In this document: positions 21,904 to 30,376 of the stretch, piece after piece | Layout: each line of letters starts with the position of its first letter | Numbering within the stretch: position 1 is the first letter of the stretch | NCBI GenBank assembly: GCA_963738305.1 | Contig: CAVTVU010000006.1 | Coordinates: forward strand, 124,001 to 188,000 | Direction of reading: 5' to 3' | DNA from: JBBRHQ01 sp963738305 | Lineage (GTDB): Bacteria; Actinomycetota; Thermoleophilia; Solirubrobacterales; 70-9 | Length of the DNA stretch: 64,000 nt | The notes under the pieces: generated by a model | Seen by the model: only the letters and a program-made list of their open reading frames with translations | What the model was told of the DNA's origin: nothing | The model's database searches: none | Program-made: the position numbers and the translations under genes

Positions 21904-22473
21904 ATGGAGGAGGGGATTCCCTCCCGCGGTGCCGCAGGGGCCCCATCGGCTTCAGCAGACGCAGTGCTCGTCGCCCGCTGCCGGGCCGGCGAGGAGCGGG
22001 CCTGGCCAGATCTGGTGGAGCGCTTCTCCCGCTACATCTACGCGATCTCGACCCAGGGCTTCCGCCTCTCGAAAGCTGACGCCGAGGACGTCTTTCAGGA
22101 GGTCTTCGCCCGCACCTACCAACACCTCGACAAGCTTCGCGACGATGCCGCGATCCGGCCCTGGCTGGCGCAACTCACCCGGCGGCTGTGCGTCGATCGC
22201 CTGCGCCAAAGCGCCCGGGTCAGCCCGAGCGATGAGGTCGAGGCGTTGCACGAGGATCAGGACTCCGAGCTGTTCGACCGCATCGACGAAGCGATGGGCC
22301 TCCGCGATGCGCTCACCTCCCTTTCGGAGGAATGCCAGGAGGTCCTGGATCGCTTCTTCGCGCGGGACCAGAGCTACCGGACGATCTCCGAACAGATGAA
22401 CATCCCGCAGGGAACGATCGCCAGCCGCATCTCACGCTGCCTGGCGAAGCTCCGCGAGGACCTCTCGACCTGA
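21904..22473 (+). CDS. ECF-family RNA polymerase sigma factor
   Basis: 189-residue sigma factor from ATG 21904 (an upstream start at 21895 is possible). Region 2 is at about 20-90: ARCRAGEERAWPDLVERFS, then ADAEDVFQEVFARTYQHLD with the Asp/Glu-rich 2.2 core. Region 4 is at about 125-185: LSEECQEVLDRFFARDQSYR and the helix-turn-helix PQGTIASRISRCLAKLRE. No anti-sigma with a transmembrane domain follows. Instead an 88-residue soluble protein starts 35 bp downstream. It lies between the secreted trypsin-like protease (divergent) and the repeat peptide gene, and matching GGAA...CGTC promoters nearby suggest it controls them. Confidence 0.92.
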   Translation: MEEGIPSRGAAGAPSASADAVLVARCRAGEERAWPDLVERFSRYIYAISTQGFRLSKADAEDVFQEVFARTYQHLDKLRDDAAIRPWLAQLTRRLCVDRLRQSARVSPSDEVEALHEDQDSELFDRIDEAMGLRDALTSLSEECQEVLDRFFARDQSYRTISEQMNIPQGTIASRISRCLAKLREDLST

Positions 22474-22474
22474 G

Positions 22475-22501
22475 GGAAGAAATCGACCGCTGCCGCGTCT
22501 T
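22475..22501 (+). promoter_or_regulatory. Variant ECF-type promoter of the first 88-residue gene
   Basis: GGAAGAA at 22475-22481 and CGTCTTGG at 22496-22503. The distance between GGAA and GTC is 22 bases, against 23 in the other family members. It overlaps the end of the sigma gene and is so close to the ATG at 22509 that the transcript would be nearly leaderless. The same GTCTTGGA block precedes the paralogue at 37506, so part of this may instead be a conserved ribosome binding region. Confidence 0.4.
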
Positions 22502-22508
22502 GGAGCCG

Positions 22509-22775
22509 ATGAGGCTCGATCACACCTACAGCGAGACAGAACTGGGCGAGCTGCTGGCCATGTTGAAACCGGCTCCCGCGGCCTGGATCGAGGCGGCCAA
22601 GGAGCTGCCCCGCATCGAGCGCGGCCTGGAGCAGATCCTCGCCCTGGCAGAGAGCGACGTCGAGTTCCGCCAAGCCCTGACCGAGGACCTAGCGGGGGCG
22701 ATCGAGCAGGCGGGGTTCACGGCGGAACCGGAGCTGGTGCGGGGGGTCCGGCAGCGGCTCGGGCGCGAGGACTGA
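22509..22775 (+). CDS. 88-residue acidic helical protein, copy 1 (unknown family)
   Basis: I do not recognise a named family. The protein is all-helical by eye: TYSETELGELLAMLKPAP, then AAKELPRIERGLEQILALAE, then EFRQALTEDLAGAIEQAGF and a C-terminal ELVRGVRQRLG. It is a clear paralogue of the product of 37506-37772: same length, with most of WxEAAKELPRIERGL-QILALAE and the D-EFR-AL-DL--AIE-AGF-PEP-LVRG block shared. The C-terminal block resembles the helical leader region of Nif11/NHLP-type RiPP precursors in style, which is only a hint. It sits between the sigma factor and repeat peptide 1. Roles as a leader, chaperone or sigma regulator are open. Confidence 0.8.
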   Translation: MRLDHTYSETELGELLAMLKPAPAAWIEAAKELPRIERGLEQILALAESDVEFRQALTEDLAGAIEQAGFTAEPELVRGVRQRLGRED

Positions 22776-22798
22776 AACCGGTCGCTGGCTTCCGACAC

Positions 22799-22827
22799 GG
22801 AAGATCGGTCGGCCTTGTCCCGTCAAG
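22799..22827 (+). promoter_or_regulatory. ECF-type promoter of repeat peptide 1
   Basis: GGAAGAT (22799-22805), exactly 15 bases, then CGTCAAG (22821-22827). Identical spacing and near-identical boxes precede repeat peptides 2 and 3. The predicted transcript start is about 30 nt before the ATG at 22862. Confidence 0.7.
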
Positions 22828-22861
22828 CGATCGAAAGAAAACGCAACGAAAGGCGGATCAG

Positions 22862-23122
22862 ATGTCAAGTCACCACGAAGACAGCGAGCAGGAGCGCAGG
22901 ACCACGCCCCGCAGCGGCGATGTCGAGGGGCACGGGAAAGTCCTTCACCGCTCCGAGGAGGAGGACGCCGAGGGGCACGGGAAGCTCTACCACCGCGAGG
23001 ACTCTGAGGAGGCCGAGGACGCCGAGGGGCACGGGAAGCTCTTCCACCGCGACGACTCCGAGGAGGAGGACGCCGAGGGACACGGCTTTCACTCGCTGGC
23101 GGATCTCCCGGATCAGACCTGA
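22862..23122 (+). CDS. EGHG-repeat peptide 1
   Basis: 86-residue, very acidic and His-rich peptide with no signal sequence. After a short head (MSSHHEDSEQERRTTPRSG) come four imperfect repeats centred on VEGHGKVLHRSEEE, DAEGHGKLYHREDSEE, DAEGHGKLFHRDDSEEE and DAEGHGFHSL. The motif D-A-E-G-H-G-x-x-x-H-R recurs about every 17-21 residues. Two more genes in the window (33980 and 35059) encode the same motif. The family is not one I can name. A multi-core peptide precursor, or an acidic His-bearing metal-binding protein, are the main options. A strong terminator follows. Confidence 0.82.
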   Translation: MSSHHEDSEQERRTTPRSGDVEGHGKVLHRSEEEDAEGHGKLYHREDSEEAEDAEGHGKLFHRDDSEEEDAEGHGFHSLADLPDQT

Positions 23123-23143
23123 CCGACAAATTTCAGCGACCTG

Positions 23144-23173
23144 ACAAGACGCCCGCTCGTGCGGGCGTCTTGT
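23144..23173 (+). terminator. Terminator after repeat peptide 1
   Basis: ACAAGACGCCCGC-TCGT-GCGGGCGTCTTGT is a 13-bp perfect stem with a tetraloop, followed by TGTGCG; the right arm supplies TCTTGTTG. It ends the sigma/88-residue/repeat peptide unit before the TIR-WD40 gene. Confidence 0.85.
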
Positions 23174-23327
23174 TGTGCGTGGACCGGTACTGGTCAGGCG
23201 CCTAGCTCCCGGAATTCGGTCGGAGCGCTCGGTCTGGACTCGCCAGTGGGCACGCAAGTAGAGTCGCCGGTACTGGCGCGGCGCCCGCCGTGAGAATGGC
23301 GGGCCACGTAGAGGCGGAGAAGGTCTA

Positions 23328-26143
23328 TTGAGCGCAGTCGAACAGGAGGCTGTGGATGGGGGGCCCGCTGGCGGCGGCGAGATCTTCATCTCCTACTCGC
23401 GTCGCGACTCGGAGTTCGTTCGCAGCCTGCACCTGGCCCTGGGGGAGCTGGGTCACGGCTGCTGGATCGACTGGCACGACATCCCGCCCACCGCGGAGTG
23501 GATGCGGGAGGTGCGGGCCGCGATCGAGAGCGCAGAGGCCTTCGTCTTCGTGATCAGCCCCGACTCGGTCGTCTCCGACGTCTGCCGGGAAGAGATCGAG
23601 CACGCGGCGAGCCTCAACAAGCGAATCCTGCCGATCGTCAGCCGCGAGGTACCGGCCGAAGAGGTGCCCGAAGCCGCCAGGGCCCGGAACTGGATCTTCT
23701 TCACCGATCAGAGCGATTTCGAGGCCTCCGTCCGGTCTCTCGCGGAGGCCCTCGACACCGATCCCGACTGGGTGCGTGACCACACCCGCCTTCAGGTCCG
23801 CGCGATCGAGTGGGACGAGCACGACCGCGACCGGAGCTTCGTCCTCCGCGGCCGGGACCTCAGCGAGGCGGAGCGGTGGCTCAGTCAGGTCGACGAGCGC
23901 AAGGACCCCCAGCCAACTGCCCTTCACACCGAGTACGTCCTCGCCAGTCGCCGGGCGGCCACCAGGGGGCAGCGAATCTGGACGGGAGCGCTTGTCGGCG
24001 GCTTGATAGTTGCGTTGGCGCTTGCCGCGTTCGCCCTGCTTCAACGAAACCGGGCAGAGAACGAGGCGCACGACTCCCGCTCGCGAGAGCTGGCCGCATC
24101 GGCGCTCCTCGGCCTCGCGACCGATCCCGAGCGAAGCCTCCTCCTCAGCGTCGAGGCAGAGCGGACGGCGGGAACGCCGGAGGCCGAGCAGGCGATCCGC
24201 CAGTCCCTGGAGGAGACGAGCCAGATCCGCCGGGTGCTGCGGGGTCATCATGGCCCGCTGCTCGACGCCGCCTTCAGCCCTGACGGGAGCGAGGTCGTCA
24301 CCGCGAGTGCGGATGGGACGGATCGCATCTGGAACCCGGCGACCGGGAAGCTGATTCAGGTGCTTCGCTCCAACCACGGCGAGCAGCGGTCCGTCGGCTT
24401 CAGTCCGAATGGCAGGTACGTGGTCACGGGTGCCCAGGACGGCTTTGTCCAGATCTGGCGTCCCGCCTCCTCCAAGCCCGTGGCGAGCTGGAAGGCACAC
24501 GAGGGACGTGTCAACTCGGCCCGTTACGACCCCGACGGTCGGCTCGTGCTCACATCGGGATCCGACGGCACCGTGAGGCTCTGGGATGCGCGCTCATCCA
24601 AGCTGATGCGCGTGCTCTATAGGGCGCCGGACCGCTGGAAGAAGAACGAAAGGAGTGTCTACGACGCCGAGTTCAGTCAGGACGGGAAGATGGTGATCTC
24701 CGCCTCTGCGAGTGGCGGCGCATACATCTCGGATGCCCGCACCGGCCAGGTCATCCGGAGGCTCTCTGCGGGTCACAGTGAGGTCAACTCCGCGTCGTTC
24801 AGCCCCGACGGCCAGGAGGCAATCACCAGCGGCGATGACCGCAAGGCGCGCATCTGGTCCGTGCGCAACGGCCATCGCCAGTTCGTCCTGCCGGAAGCCG
24901 ACGATCTCCTCTACTCGGCGTCCTTCAGCCCCGACGGTCACTACGTCCTCACCGCCGGGCTCGACGGAGCGGCCCGCCTCTACAAGGTCCTGGGAGCACG
25001 GCGCCCGCGGCTGATCAGCACGTTTCTGGGTCACACGGGCGGGGTGGTGAAGGCGGCGTTCAGCCCCGACGGAAGGTACGTGGTCACGGCCGGCGACGAC
25101 CGCACCATGCGGGTCTGGCGCTCGGTCAACGACGACACCATCAGGCTGCTGCGGAGCGCGGAGATGTGGTGTCGGGTGATGTCTCACCGGATGGAGCGCG
25201 GATCCTCACCACGGGCGAGGGAGACTTTGCGACGATCTGGAACGCGACGGGGACGCGGCGACTTCTTTCGATCCATCCCGAGACCGGCGGCTACGTCTGG
25301 AGTGGCGAGTTCAGTCCCGACGGAAGGAGGATTCTCACCGTGGGGGATGACGGGGTCGCCCGGATCTGGGACGCCGAAAGCGGCAAGCGGCTGTCCGCGC
25401 TTTGCTGTTCCCCTGGCTTCGCCTACTCGGCGACCTGGAGCCCCGACGGATCCCGGGTGGCGACCGCGGGGGCAGTGGGCTCCGACTCGCCGGCCCGGTA
25501 CTCGACGGTCCGGATTTGGGAGTCGCGGTCAGGCGAGCTGTTGCGCACACTCGATCGCGTACCGGGCGATATCTCCTTCAACTCGGTCGACTGGAATCCG
25601 GACGACGACAGCATCGCCACCGGGGGCCCGAAGGCGCGGCTCTGGTCACTCTCGTCAGGCAAGCCCAGGGTCCTCCGCGGCCATACCGATTTCGTCGGGG
25701 ATGTGGCCTTCAGTCCCCCCGACGGACGGTATCTGGCGACGGCCAGCGAGGACACCACGGGCCGGATCTGGAACGCGGCGACCGGAAGGCCACTGGGCGT
25801 GCTGAATGGTCACAGCGGCGGCGTCCTTGGGATCGCGTTCAGCCGGGACGGCGAGCGGATCGCCACAGCAAGCGCTGACCGAACCATCCGAGTCTGGGAG
25901 GTCCCGTCCGGGGAGCAGCTCGATGTGTTGCACGGGTTCGGGGACGGTGTGCAGAGCGTTGCCTTCGGTTTGCATGGCGATCGCGTCCTCGGGGCGAGCT
26001 ACGACAACACTGCGCGGATCATGCGCTGCAGTCTCTGCGTCTCGCCGGACCGCCTCTTGAAGCGCGCAGAGAGTCGCGTCGACTCAGTGCTGCTGCCCCA
26101 GGATCGGGCACACCTGCTGGCCGAGTCCTCCCCCAGCGACTAG
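23328..26143 (+). CDS. TIR domain - transmembrane - WD40 repeat protein (one frameshift)
   Basis: About 938-residue protein with three parts. The TIR-like domain is at about 17-145: GEIFISYSRRDSEFVRSL, CWIDWHDIPPTAEWM, FVFVISPDSVVSDVCREEIE. A single transmembrane helix is at about 215-238 (GALVGGLIVALALAAFALL) and is followed by a short helical segment typical of TIR-WD40 proteins. Roughly a dozen WD40 blades run from about 300 to 920, marked by AFSPDG and IWN/VW motifs. One base change near 25163 shifts the frame between blades. Start is TTG at 23328 with GGAGAAGG upstream. TIR-WD40 proteins are suspected signalling or conflict proteins; whether this TIR cleaves NAD+ is not known. Its stop shares the CTAG palindrome with the convergent RTX gene. 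Confidence 0.88.
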
Positions 26144-28704
26144 AGGTGTGATCTGCGCCTGTGCCTGTGTTGCTGGATGTCGGCCTGCAGCGCCCTGATC
26201 AGCTGATCGAGCTGGCGCTGGAGGTGGGCCGGCAGCGACCTCGATTCGCAGTGGCGCCGCCGCCGCGCCCGATCGAGACAGTGGTCATGCCCGCTCCCGC
26301 CGTCGAGCAGGAAATCCGGAAAGCGCCGAGCCGAAGCGGACGGCGGGCGGAGGCGGAAGATTCCCCCGCCTTTGAGGGTGTCATTGCCGGCCCGCCCGCG
26401 GATGGTGTCCCTCCCGGCCCCGCCGATCAGGAAATCAGGCCTGCCGCTACCGAGCAGGACATCGCTCCTGGAGCTGCCGGCTAGCACCTCCATCCCCGTC
26501 ACCGAATCCTTCTCGTTCCACGGATGAGGTTGCCGCACCCGACGGCCCGGAATCCCCCTTCGAACCCAGACCACTCCCCTCGCCAGGTCGGCCTTCACCG
26601 CCGGATCGAACAGGTAGTGCACGAAGTCATATCGTCCCGGCCCTCCCCTTAACTCGTCGTTTCCGGAGTCTCCGGAGAACGAATCATTGCCCCCCCGTCC
26701 GAAGATGTGGTCATCGCCGGCGTCGCCCTGGAAGGAGTTCGGCCGGGAATCCCCGATCAGCACGTCATCGGCCGTCGAGCCGATCACGTCCTCGATGCCG
26801 CTCAACGTGTCGGGACCGGAGCTGTCTGCCTGGTTCAACCCCGCCCCCTTGGTCAAATTCACCTTGACCGGGCCGGTGTCGAAATCGACCCGCCCGTCCG
26901 GCCCGTTGCTGGCGAAGTAGAGCACCGTGTCAAGCACCCGGATATCGCCCGGGCTCGCCGCTATGTCCCCGCCGTCTATCTGGTCCTTACCGTCGAAACC
27001 CATGAAGTAGTTCTCCCCCTCATCACCGATCAGCTTGTCGTCCCCGGGAGAGCCGTAGATACCCTCGATGCCGGCGAGAGCGTCAGTCCCATCGCCACCG
27101 CTGGCCTGGCCGGTGGCGAGATTGACGTCAACCGCAGATGGTGCCCCGGTGTAGTCGGCGGTGTCGAGGACCCCGGGCCCGCCGAACAGGTCGTCCGTGC
27201 CGGGGCCCCCGCTCAGCGTGTCCCCTCCGCCACGGCCCCAGATCTGGTCATCGCCGCCGAGACCGCGCAGAACGTTGGTCCGGTCGTCGCCGACCAGGCT
27301 GTCGCCGAAATCCGAACCGGAGACCGTCTCGATACTGCTGAGCCTGTCCGAACCGGTACATCCACCCAGCGCGGTCCCTCCGGTCAGGTTGACGAAGACG
27401 CCGGTGCACGCAGGACCGAAATTGACTCCGTCGTCCTTGCCTCTACCGTCGATCACGTCGTCCCCCCCATCAGCGAAGAACGCATTGCTGTTCTCATCAC
27501 CCCGCAGCGTGTCGTCGTGCCCCGAGCCCCCCAGCCGCTCGATGCCGGACAGCTGGTCGTTGCCGCCACCGCCGCTGGCGGTGCCGGCTGCCAGGTCAAC
27601 CGTGACTCCTGAGGGGGCGCCTGAATAGAGCGCCGCGTCGCCCTCGGAATCACCCTGGCCCCTGCCGTCGATCACATCGTCGCCCCCCCGGCCGAAGATT
27701 CCGTTCTCCGCATCGTCACCGAGCAGGCTGTCGCCGTGCTCGGATCCGGAGATCTGCTCGAAGCCGGATATCTGGTCGGTGCCGTCGCCGCCTACGGCAG
27801 TGCCGGCGGCAAGGTCCACGGTGACGCCCGAGGGGGCGTCGGGATAGGAAACGCGATCGCCCCCGCCTCTTCCGGCAAGCGTATCCTCTCCGCCCTCGCC
27901 GATCAGTTCGTTGTTACCGTCATCGCCCAGCAGTGTGTCGCCATGAGCCGATCCCGAGACGTCTTCGACCCCGGCCAGAAGATCCCCCCCGTCGCCACCC
28001 GTGGCGGTGCCTGCGGCAAGGTCCACCGTGACCGCAGCCGGCGCGCCTGCATAGCTGGCCCGGTCATCCTCACCAGGGCCTCCGGAGATCGCATCGTTCC
28101 CATCTCCGCCCGAGAGCGTGTCGTCGCAGGATGGCTGGTCGGCAGCGCACGCCGCATCGGATGCGCCGAGATCACCGTAGAGAGCGTCTCCAGCGCCTCC
28201 CCCTTCGACGATGTCCGCACCGGCTCCACCCGTGAGGAAGTCGGTGCCATCGCCGCCGCGGACCGTATCCGGCCCATCCCCGCCGTAGACGTAGTTGTCG
28301 CCCCCGTCGCTGCCCGCACCCCCGTCGATCGTGTCCGCGCCCCCCTCGCCCCAGAGGATCGGGTCGTCTCCCGCCTCGCCATAGATCTGATCGTCTCCGT
28401 CGGGAGAGACGTCGTCCCCGCTGCCGCCGAAGATTGTGTCGCCCCCGTCCCCACCGCAGATCACGTCATCCCCGCCGAGGCCGTAGATCACGTCATCCCC
28501 GCCGAGGCCGTAGATCACGTCATCCCCGCTCGTGCCGACGACCACCCCGGCGCCATCGCCCGCCGCGTCGACGATCGCCCCGGGTGGAGGGGTGGTGGCG
28601 CACGGACCGTCACCGAAAGCGGCCGGAACAAGCGCCGGCAAAAAGATGGAACAGAGCATGACCGCCGCCAGTGGGAGGATGCATCGAACCTTCCGAGCGC
28701 TCAA
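26140..28704 (-). CDS. Secreted RTX-type calcium-binding repeat protein
   Basis: 854-residue exported protein. The signal peptide is LPLAAVMLCSIFLPALVPA followed by AFG. The body is built from many nonapeptides of the type GGxGxDxL/I (GLGGDDVIYGLGGDDVI, GGSGDDVS, GGAGADIVEGG) forming Ca-binding beta rolls. These are interspersed with a longer module, APSGVTVDLAAGTA-GGDG-D-L-G-E-V-GS-H-D-L-GD, repeated about seven times. The TTG start overlaps the upstream metalloprotease stop (TTGA). A 27-bp exact nucleotide repeat runs through 28470-28530. No protease or lipase domain is attached, so this looks structural or adhesive. Its short basic C-terminal tail is unusual. Confidence 0.88.
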   Translation of the reverse strand: MSARKVRCILPLAAVMLCSIFLPALVPAAFGDGPCATTPPPGAIVDAAGDGAGVVVGTSGDDVIYGLGGDDVIYGLGGDDVICGGDGGDTIFGGSGDDVSPDGDDQIYGEAGDDPILWGEGGADTIDGGAGSDGGDNYVYGGDGPDTVRGGDGTDFLTGGAGADIVEGGGAGDALYGDLGASDAACAADQPSCDDTLSGGDGNDAISGGPGEDDRASYAGAPAAVTVDLAAGTATGGDGGDLLAGVEDVSGSAHGDTLLGDDGNNELIGEGGEDTLAGRGGGDRVSYPDAPSGVTVDLAAGTAVGGDGTDQISGFEQISGSEHGDSLLGDDAENGIFGRGGDDVIDGRGQGDSEGDAALYSGAPSGVTVDLAAGTASGGGGNDQLSGIERLGGSGHDDTLRGDENSNAFFADGGDDVIDGRGKDDGVNFGPACTGVFVNLTGGTALGGCTGSDRLSSIETVSGSDFGDSLVGDDRTNVLRGLGGDDQIWGRGGGDTLSGGPGTDDLFGGPGVLDTADYTGAPSAVDVNLATGQASGGDGTDALAGIEGIYGSPGDDKLIGDEGENYFMGFDGKDQIDGGDIAASPGDIRVLDTVLYFASNGPDGRVDFDTGPVKVNLTKGAGLNQADSSGPDTLSGIEDVIGSTADDVLIGDSRPNSFQGDAGDDHIFGRGGNDSFSGDSGNDELRGGPGRYDFVHYLFDPAVKADLARGVVWVRRGIPGRRVRQPHPWNEKDSVTGMEVLAGSSRSDVLLGSGRPDFLIGGAGRDTIRGRAGNDTLKGGGIFRLRPPSASARRFPDFLLDGGSGHDHCLDRARRRRHCESRSLPAHLQRQLDQLIRALQADIQQHRHRRRSHL

Positions 28705-30356
28705 GGCTCCACCTCGAACCGATAGCGGAAGCGCTGACCGTCTCGATCTCCGCTCGCGTTGGCGAGGATCAGCCAGACCTCCGAGGCTTCGAAGACCGCC
28801 GACCCGTTGCCTTGGTCGTCGAGGGGGATCGACACGGGCGGCGAGGCAGTTCCGTCGGGATGGAAGGCGAACACCACGGCGGATGGCGCTGCCCGGCGCG
28901 GCAGATCCAGCGTGACCCGAACTGACGGGTCGGTCAGCGTGTTGGAGTTGAGGGTCGCGATCGCCTCGCGGTTGCTGAGGTGGTCGACCCTGAGCTGCCG
29001 GTATCCGGTCGTTTCGCCTGGTTCGATGAGCAGGAAATCGGCGTCGTTGATTGCAAGCTGCCCGTGCAGTGCCTGGAAGTACTGGGGCCCCTCGGAGAAT
29101 GCCTCGGGGATCAGGTAGGCGCGGACCCTCGCCGCGAACTCCGCGAACACATCGCGAAAGCTGCGCGGACGGCAGATCACGAGACAGCTGCGGGGCCGGC
29201 GTGCCCTGTGACCCACAACCGCCCGCACCGCCTCGAGCGCATCGAGGTTTCGTCCCTTGCGGGGAGAGGCCTGCTCCCAGACCTTCCTGATCACGGCCCG
29301 GGATCCGTAGTACTCGGAGAGGAAGCGCCAGAAGATCCAGGATCCGTACTCGAAGTCCTGCCCGTCGTCGCTTGCCTGGAATGCGTCCAGCGGCACCTGT
29401 GGCTCGCTCAGGGGGCTGTCGGGGAGGACGGTGTAGTTGGCGTTGACGCCGTCGAAGACCGCGTCCTCGATCCAGGTGGCGGTCCCCTCTCGCAGCCAGC
29501 GGTCCCTCTTGGCGGCCTCATAGGCCGACTGGATCGCGTGGAAGAACTCATGCGCGACCGTGACGCGCAGGGCGGGCCGCCCGGAGACGCCGGCGGGGAA
29601 CTGGGCGGTTGCAAAGTCGTTGTCGAGCACGCAGTAGGCGTGGGCGCGGCCCCGCTTGCGGCGCTCGGCGGAGCGCTTCCTCGGAGGGTCTCCGATGCAG
29701 TAGCCGTAGAGCCCGTCGCTGCCGACGTCCTCGAGGTAGATGTCGAGGCCGCGGTTGGGGCCCTGCCCGAAGCGTGGCCCGACGTCCGCGAGCGGCGCGC
29801 GGTAGCCCATCTTCGAAACCTCGACCTTCCAGACGTGCCTGAGGGTGCGGATCGTCGCGCCGACCTCGGCTGACGATGACCGATCCCGGGTGCGCCTGAC
29901 CCAGTGGACGCACAAGAGGTGCCGCTTGCCCCGCGCGCCGACCGCGAAACAACGGTGGTGCACCCCCCGCGCCCCATGCTCATAGCCGTCACCGAGCTGG
30001 TCGGAGGCGCCGTCCGTGGGACGGCCGAGATACCCCTTCGCGGTGCGCCTGGCGTGCGGGGACAGCGAGGGGAGCGCCGCCGCCAGGCGCTCGAGGATCG
30101 GGGTCGCGGCCCTCGGCGCCGGGGCCCGCACCCGTCCGTAGCGGCTCCGCACCTGATCCAGATCGAAGAGCGAGCGGGCCCGGGCCAGCGCGTATTGAGC
30201 GGGCCCGACGGCACCCGCTTCTCTCAACCGATCGAGGGAGTCGCCGCTCGGGCCGCTCGCCCCGGCCCGCGCCGCGGTCGGCAGCAAGAAGCAAGCGAGG
30301 ACAAGCGCCACGGCGACCCCGCGCACGCCCCCATCGCTGATCCGAACGCCAAACAT
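28701..30356 (-). CDS. Secreted HExxH metalloprotease, MXAN_6640-like
   Basis: 551 residues from ATG 30356 (GGGAAG seven bases upstream; an alternative ATG at 30386 overlaps the cyclase stop). Signal peptide: VRGVAVALVLACFLLPTAARA. The catalytic site is VTVAHEFFHAIQSAYE with the third ligand in REGTATWIEDAVFD, followed by a conserved SWIFWRFLSEYYG. This matches the MXAN_6640 family of putative zinc metalloproteases. The C-terminal region is beta-rich (VRVTLDLPRRAAPSAVVFAF). The gene is flanked by the cyclase gene upstream and the RTX gene downstream with overlaps, indicating one operon. The RTX protein is a possible substrate or partner (inference). Confidence 0.83.
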   Translation of the reverse strand: MFGVRISDGGVRGVAVALVLACFLLPTAARAGASGPSGDSLDRLREAGAVGPAQYALARARSLFDLDQVRSRYGRVRAPAPRAATPILERLAAALPSLSPHARRTAKGYLGRPTDGASDQLGDGYEHGARGVHHRCFAVGARGKRHLLCVHWVRRTRDRSSSAEVGATIRTLRHVWKVEVSKMGYRAPLADVGPRFGQGPNRGLDIYLEDVGSDGLYGYCIGDPPRKRSAERRKRGRAHAYCVLDNDFATAQFPAGVSGRPALRVTVAHEFFHAIQSAYEAAKRDRWLREGTATWIEDAVFDGVNANYTVLPDSPLSEPQVPLDAFQASDDGQDFEYGSWIFWRFLSEYYGSRAVIRKVWEQASPRKGRNLDALEAVRAVVGHRARRPRSCLVICRPRSFRDVFAEFAARVRAYLIPEAFSEGPQYFQALHGQLAINDADFLLIEPGETTGYRQLRVDHLSNREAIATLNSNTLTDPSVRVTLDLPRRAAPSAVVFAFHPDGTASPPVSIPLDDQGNGSAVFEASEVWLILANASGDRDGQRFRYRFEVEP

Positions 30357-30376
30357 CCCCAAGCTTCCCCCTGCCC

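Noticed and set aside
23210..23240. GGAATTC...GGTC upstream of TIR-WD40 as another regulon promoter
   Set aside because: The offset from GGAA to GTC is 21 bases, not 23, and the boxes match poorly.
28470..28530. Short tandem repeats as a CRISPR or mobile element signal
   Set aside because: They encode the repeated GLGGDDVIY units of the RTX protein.
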